64,000 bases of DNA from NORP259 sp041398705 (lineage in GTDB: Bacteria; Planctomycetota; UBA1135; GCA-002686595). The stretch's first letter is position 1. The number at the start of each line of letters is the position of its first letter. Under the pieces are notes generated by a model, which worked only from the letters and a program-made list of their open reading frames with translations, searched no databases and was not told where the DNA came from. Below, in pieces: positions 60,483 to 64,000 of the stretch. The DNA lies in contig JAWKUI010000003.1 in NCBI GenBank assembly GCA_041398705.1, positions 62,001 to 126,000 of the forward strand, given 5' to 3'. Position numbers and translations under genes: made by a program.

Positions 60483-61688
60483 ATGACCTCGATCGTCTTC
60501 TACTTCCAGATCCACCAACCGTACCGGCTGCGGCGCTACAGCTTCTTCGACATCGGCAAACACTCGGATTACTTCGATCAAGCCGAGAACGAGCGCATCC
60601 TGCGGCGCGTCGCCGACAAGTGCTACAAGCCGATGACGACCCTGCTGGGGGAGTTGATCGATCGCCACGAGGGCAAGTTTCGCTGCACCTTCTCGATCTC
60701 CGGCACGGCGTTGCAACAGCTCGAGGACTGGTCGCCCGAGACGCTGGAGATCTTCCAGCGCCTGGCGAAGACCGGCTGCGTCGAGTTCCTTGCGGAAACG
60801 AGCCACCACTCGCTCTCGGCTCTGGTCGATCCCGACGAGTTCCGCGCCCAGGTGCGGGATCAGCACGCCCGGGTGCAGCGTCTGTTCGGATACACGCCCA
60901 AGAGCTTCCGCAATACCGAGCTGATCACCAGCAACGATATCGCGCGCCTGGCGGAGGACCTGGGCTACAAGGCGATCATGGCCGAGGGGGCGGATCACAT
61001 CCTTGCGTGGCGCAGCCCGCACCGCATCTATCGCCCCGAGGGCTGCGAGAAGATCGTGACCCTGCTGCGTTCGTATCGCCTGTCCGACGACATCGCCTTC
61101 CGCTTCTCGAACCGCGCCTGGTCCGCTTGGCCCCTGTCGAGCCACACGTTCCGCGACTGGTTGCACGAGTTGCCTGGCGAGGACGAGTTCGTGGGCCTGT
61201 TCATGGACTACGAGACCTTCGGCGAGCACCAGTGGGAGGACACCGGCATCTTCGAGTTCATGCGGCACCTGCCCGACGTGTTGCTCGACGGCCAGCGCTT
61301 CCGCTTCGCCACGCCCACCGAAGTGGCCCAGAGTTCGGACCCGGTGGCGCGCCTCGACATCCCGCACCCCTTCTCCTGGGCGGACGCCGAGCGGGACCTG
61401 ACCGCCTGGCTCGACAACGCCATGCAGCGGGCCGCCCACGAGGCAGTCTACGAAGTTGGAAATGCCGTGAAAGCCACCGGCGACGCGCAGTTGCTGGAAA
61501 CCTGGCGCCGGCTGACCACTTCGGATCATTTCTACTACATGTGCGTCAAGTTCTTCTCCGATGGAGACGTGCACAAGTACTTCAGCCCCTACGCCACCCC
61601 GCACGACGCGTACATCGCCCTGATGAACGTCCTGGGAGACCTCCGGCGGCGCCTTGGCGTGCCTCTGGAGGGTCTTCTCATTCCGTAG
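60483..61688 (+). CDS. GH57 alpha-amylase/glucanotransferase family enzyme
   Basis: A 401-residue family 57 glycoside hydrolase. Family motifs: HQPYRL (11-16), the nucleophile Glu146 in SFRNTELITS, and the acid/base Asp242 in LFMDYETFGEH, with AETSHHSLSAL between them. Enzymes of this length and pattern act as alpha-amylases or 4-alpha-glucanotransferases; a branching role is possible. GGAG lies about 9 nt before ATG. Its place between a glucan-building transferase and a synthase-phosphorylase fusion suggests it trims or rearranges alpha-1,4-glucan. Confidence 0.9.
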   Translation: MTSIVFYFQIHQPYRLRRYSFFDIGKHSDYFDQAENERILRRVADKCYKPMTTLLGELIDRHEGKFRCTFSISGTALQQLEDWSPETLEIFQRLAKTGCVEFLAETSHHSLSALVDPDEFRAQVRDQHARVQRLFGYTPKSFRNTELITSNDIARLAEDLGYKAIMAEGADHILAWRSPHRIYRPEGCEKIVTLLRSYRLSDDIAFRFSNRAWSAWPLSSHTFRDWLHELPGEDEFVGLFMDYETFGEHQWEDTGIFEFMRHLPDVLLDGQRFRFATPTEVAQSSDPVARLDIPHPFSWADAERDLTAWLDNAMQRAAHEAVYEVGNAVKATGDAQLLETWRRLTTSDHFYYMCVKFFSDGDVHKYFSPYATPHDAYIALMNVLGDLRRRLGVPLEGLLIP

Positions 61689-61778
61689 CGCCTCCGCCCG
61701 GCCCTTTGCCGGCGGTCGCCGACGGACCCGCTGGGGGGTGCGTGGTCAGGCTGCCGGCGCCCCGCTCCCTCCATCGAA

Positions 61779-64000
61779 ATGACCTTCCACCTGTTCGAAG
61801 TCTCCTGGGAAGTCTGCAACAAGGTCGGCGGCATCTATACCGTCGTCACCAGCAAGGCCCGCACCCTGTCCGAAAAGTTCGGGGACCGCTACCTGACCCT
61901 GGGCCCGATGCTGCTCGACCTAGACGACGCCGCGCGCTCGTTCCAGGAAGAGAGCGGCTTTGACGCCTTCCGCGCCGCGTGCCAACGCCGCGGGGTCGAC
62001 GTGCGCATCGGCCGCTGGAACATCGCGGGCAGCCCGCGCACGATCCTGGTGGGCTTTTCGAACCTGTACGCGCAGAAGGACCGGCTTCTGGCGCACCTGT
62101 GGGAGCGCTATCAAGTCGATTCGCTGCTCGGCGGTTGGGACTACCTCGAGCCGGTGCTGTTCGGCCACGCCGCGGGCATCGCGATCGAAGAGTGGTACCG
62201 CTTGCACGTGGCGCCCTCGGGGGAGGGCGCGGTGGCGCAATTCCACGAGTGGATGACCGCGTCGGGCCTCCTGCATCTCAAACACGTGCTGCCGCAGATC
62301 GGCACGATCTTCACCACCCACGCGACCATGCTCGGCCGCGCGCTTTCGTCCACCGGCAGCCTGCCGAAAGACGCTCTGCGCGGCCGCACGCCCGAACAGG
62401 CGGCGCGCGAGATTGGTGTGCCCGCGAAACACTCCATGGAAGGGGTCGCCGCGCGCGAAGCCGACGTGTTCACGACCGTCAGCGGCGTGACCGCGGACGA
62501 GGCGGAATTGCTCCATGGCCGTCGCCCCGAGCCGATCCTGCCCAACGGCATCGATCTGGAGTGGGTGCAGCACCTGGCCGCGCAACCGGGTCGCGAGACC
62601 GCCCGCGAGCGTTTGACGCGCGTGGCTTCGGCGCTCGTGGGGGAAGACGTCTCCGACGCCGCGTTCCTGGCGACTTCCGGCCGCTACGAGTTCCACAACA
62701 AGGGCATCGACGTGCTGCTCGACACCGCCAAGATCCTCAACGACGGCAGCGGCCGGCGGGTGGTGGTCTTCGTGATGGTGCCGGGGGGCAGCTCGGGTCT
62801 GCGTCGCGACCTGGTGGCGCGACTCGAAGACGGTTCGCACGGAGGTGGGCCCCTGGGGGTCACGACCCACGAACTGTTCGATGCGGACAACGACCCCGTC
62901 GTTCGTCGTTGCGCTGAGCTCGGCCTCGACAACGCGGTCGGTTCGCGCGTGAAAGTCGTGCAGATCCCGGCCTACCTGCCGGCCTCTGCGCCTTTGGACC
63001 TGTCCTACGAATCCGCGCTGGCGGCCATGGACATGACCGCCTTTCCGTCGTTCTACGAGCCCTGGGGCTATACCCCGGCCGAGAGCATTTCGGTCGGTGT
63101 GCCCACGGTGACCACCGAACTCGCCGGTTTCGGCGTGTGGGCGCGCAAGCAGGACCTCGACGCGAAGTCGGGTGTGACGGTGATCGATCGCGTGGGTTTG
63201 ACCGACACCGAGGTGGCGCATGAGTTGGCCGACCAGATCGAAGCCCAACTCGCCTCGCCGCGCACGGTGGGGGAACGCCAGGCCGCGTGCCTGGCGGCGG
63301 CCGGGGGCTTGGCCTGGAGCCACCTGATCGCGCCGTATGAGGAGGCGTTTGCGAAGGCGCTCAGCAAGGGCCGCACACGCGCCTCGCACACCCGCCCGCG
63401 ATTCGCCCTGCCCAGCGAGCCGAACCAACCGGCCAGCACCAACGCGCCGCGCCTGCGCCGCCTCGATGTGGCCGCCAGCCTGCCCGAAGCCCTCGGGGGA
63501 CTGGAACGCCTGTCCCGCAACCTCTGGTGGTGCTGGGACAACGATGCGCCCGCGCTGTTCGAGGAGATCTCGCCGCGCCTGTGGCGCGAATGCGGCCAGA
63601 ACCCGGTGACCTTCTTGCGCCGGGCCTATCCGCAGGACCTCGACCGCGTGGCACACGACGCGACGTACCTGGCGCGTTTGCAGCGCGCCCTCGGCCGCTT
63701 CGACGCCTACATGAACGAGGCGCCGCGTAGCTTGGGCCAAGGAGCCGTCTCCCGAGAGCATCCGGTCGCCTACTTCTGCTTCGAATTCGGCATCCACCCG
63801 TCGCTGCCGATCTACTCGGGCGGCCTCGGCATCCTCGCCGGCGACCACCTGAAGTCCGCCAGCGACCTGAACCTGCCGCTCATCGCGGTGGGCCTGTTCT
63901 ACAGCGGTGGTTACGTGCGTCAGCAACTCGCCGCCAACGGCGAGCAGCTCTCGCTCGACGTGCACAACCAACCGGCCGATCTGCCGATGAAGCCGGTGCT
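61779..64000 (+). CDS. Glycogen synthase-alpha-glucan phosphorylase fusion (3' end outside window)
   Basis: The frame from ATG 61779 is open to the window end (over 740 residues seen). Residues 1-~530 are a GT-B glycogen synthase of the eukaryote-like type: FEVSWEVCNKVGGIYTVV at the N-terminus, GGWDYLEPVLFG, FHEWMTASGLLHLKHVLPQI, VFTTVSGVTADEAELL and the donor-site YEPWGYTPAESISVGVPTVT. From about residue 565 a phosphorylase N-terminal part starts (LERLSRNLWWCWDNDAPALF, then FEFGIHPSLPIYSGGLGILA). This is the DUF3417/alpha-glucan phosphorylase region. Joining synthesis and phosphorolysis of the same polymer in one chain is known in some bacteria. Confidence 0.88.
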   Translation, partial: MTFHLFEVSWEVCNKVGGIYTVVTSKARTLSEKFGDRYLTLGPMLLDLDDAARSFQEESGFDAFRAACQRRGVDVRIGRWNIAGSPRTILVGFSNLYAQKDRLLAHLWERYQVDSLLGGWDYLEPVLFGHAAGIAIEEWYRLHVAPSGEGAVAQFHEWMTASGLLHLKHVLPQIGTIFTTHATMLGRALSSTGSLPKDALRGRTPEQAAREIGVPAKHSMEGVAAREADVFTTVSGVTADEAELLHGRRPEPILPNGIDLEWVQHLAAQPGRETARERLTRVASALVGEDVSDAAFLATSGRYEFHNKGIDVLLDTAKILNDGSGRRVVVFVMVPGGSSGLRRDLVARLEDGSHGGGPLGVTTHELFDADNDPVVRRCAELGLDNAVGSRVKVVQIPAYLPASAPLDLSYESALAAMDMTAFPSFYEPWGYTPAESISVGVPTVTTELAGFGVWARKQDLDAKSGVTVIDRVGLTDTEVAHELADQIEAQLASPRTVGERQAACLAAAGGLAWSHLIAPYEEAFAKALSKGRTRASHTRPRFALPSEPNQPASTNAPRLRRLDVAASLPEALGGLERLSRNLWWCWDNDAPALFEEISPRLWRECGQNPVTFLRRAYPQDLDRVAHDATYLARLQRALGRFDAYMNEAPRSLGQGAVSREHPVAYFCFEFGIHPSLPIYSGGLGILAGDHLKSASDLNLPLIAVGLFYSGGYVRQQLAANGEQLSLDVHNQPADLPMKPV

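Noticed and set aside
58445..60484. Long minus-strand frame across the debranching and GT4 genes
   Set aside because: Both plus-strand genes have intact family motifs; the antisense frame is His/Arg/Ala-rich and lacks start signals.
61920..63971. Long minus-strand frame over the glycogen synthase-phosphorylase fusion
   Set aside because: The plus frame has multiple conserved synthase and phosphorylase motifs; the antisense frame has none.

Overview
The window is 64 kb of high-GC bacterial DNA that reads like Planctomycetota. The evidence is two very large exported proteins of the PVC-type heme-binding (CxxCH) dehydrogenase class, one ending in a DUF1080 domain and the other carrying ThuA, SGNH and discoidin domains. 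There is also a sigma-70 ECF gene overlapping a Ser/Thr kinase-TPR gene, a DUF6288-like PDZ protein, an FG-GAP protein with a Cys-rich tail, and many exported or lipoprotein genes of unknown role. The species assignment is inference; no rRNA or tRNA gene was seen.

Layout. 1-1.6 kb: end of a carboxypeptidase-regulatory-like exported protein and a small membrane-anchored protein. 1.6-5.3 kb (minus): a tightly packed HAD hydrolase-phnD-phnC-phnE operon, a phosphonate/phosphite-type ABC importer. 5.5-8.4 kb (plus): FG-GAP protein, trmB, ppiC and a strong terminator. 8.4-11.8 kb (minus): toroid-fold exported protein, membrane protein and yceI, the last with a 24-bp palindrome upstream. 12-14.5 kb (minus): ECF sigma, a membrane anti-sigma-like protein with an internal duplication, and a coiled-coil/secretin-like protein, all translationally coupled. 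14.8-19.8 kb (plus): proline iminopeptidase, then an ECF sigma and Ser/Thr kinase-TPR pair. 20.2-25.8 kb (minus): a MerR/TipAS regulator with a textbook 19-bp-spacer promoter, and two large paralogous exported proteins.

25.9-31 kb is the most unusual part. A REP-associated tyrosine transposase (RAYT) with a downstream HTH-like frame is bracketed by two long hairpin repeats. A third copy lies 1 kb away. The repeats have replaced the 3' ends of an SDR gene and a thioredoxin-like gene, and they flank an apbE gene full of single-base indels. That apbE belongs to a DUF4266-DUF3570-thioredoxin-ApbE operon, a candidate extracytoplasmic flavin/redox system; its DUF3570 protein carries two matches to the ApbE flavinylation signature.

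31-37.6 kb: response regulator and histidine kinase pair, lipoprotein, YbaN/DUF454, exported proteins and a glycosylasparaginase-type lipoprotein. 38-47.3 kb: the two giant PVC-type proteins, converging. 47.5-55.3 kb: OsmC, DUF6288-like protein, two paralogous secreted proteins each with a strong terminator, a lipoprotein and a GT-C-like membrane protein. 55.4-56.5 kb: a DUF4388 protein. 56.9-64 kb (plus): a glycogen cluster of debranching enzyme, GT4 glycosyltransferase, GH57 amylase, and a glycogen synthase-alpha-glucan phosphorylase fusion that runs off the window end.

Expression. Several start codons without a Shine-Dalgarno sequence lie 6-7 nt after a -10-like hexamer, suggesting leaderless transcripts (merR, the 16.1-kb ECF sigma, the response regulator, the DUF6288-like gene). 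Operon-internal genes are mostly joined by ATGA/TGATG overlaps or short gaps.
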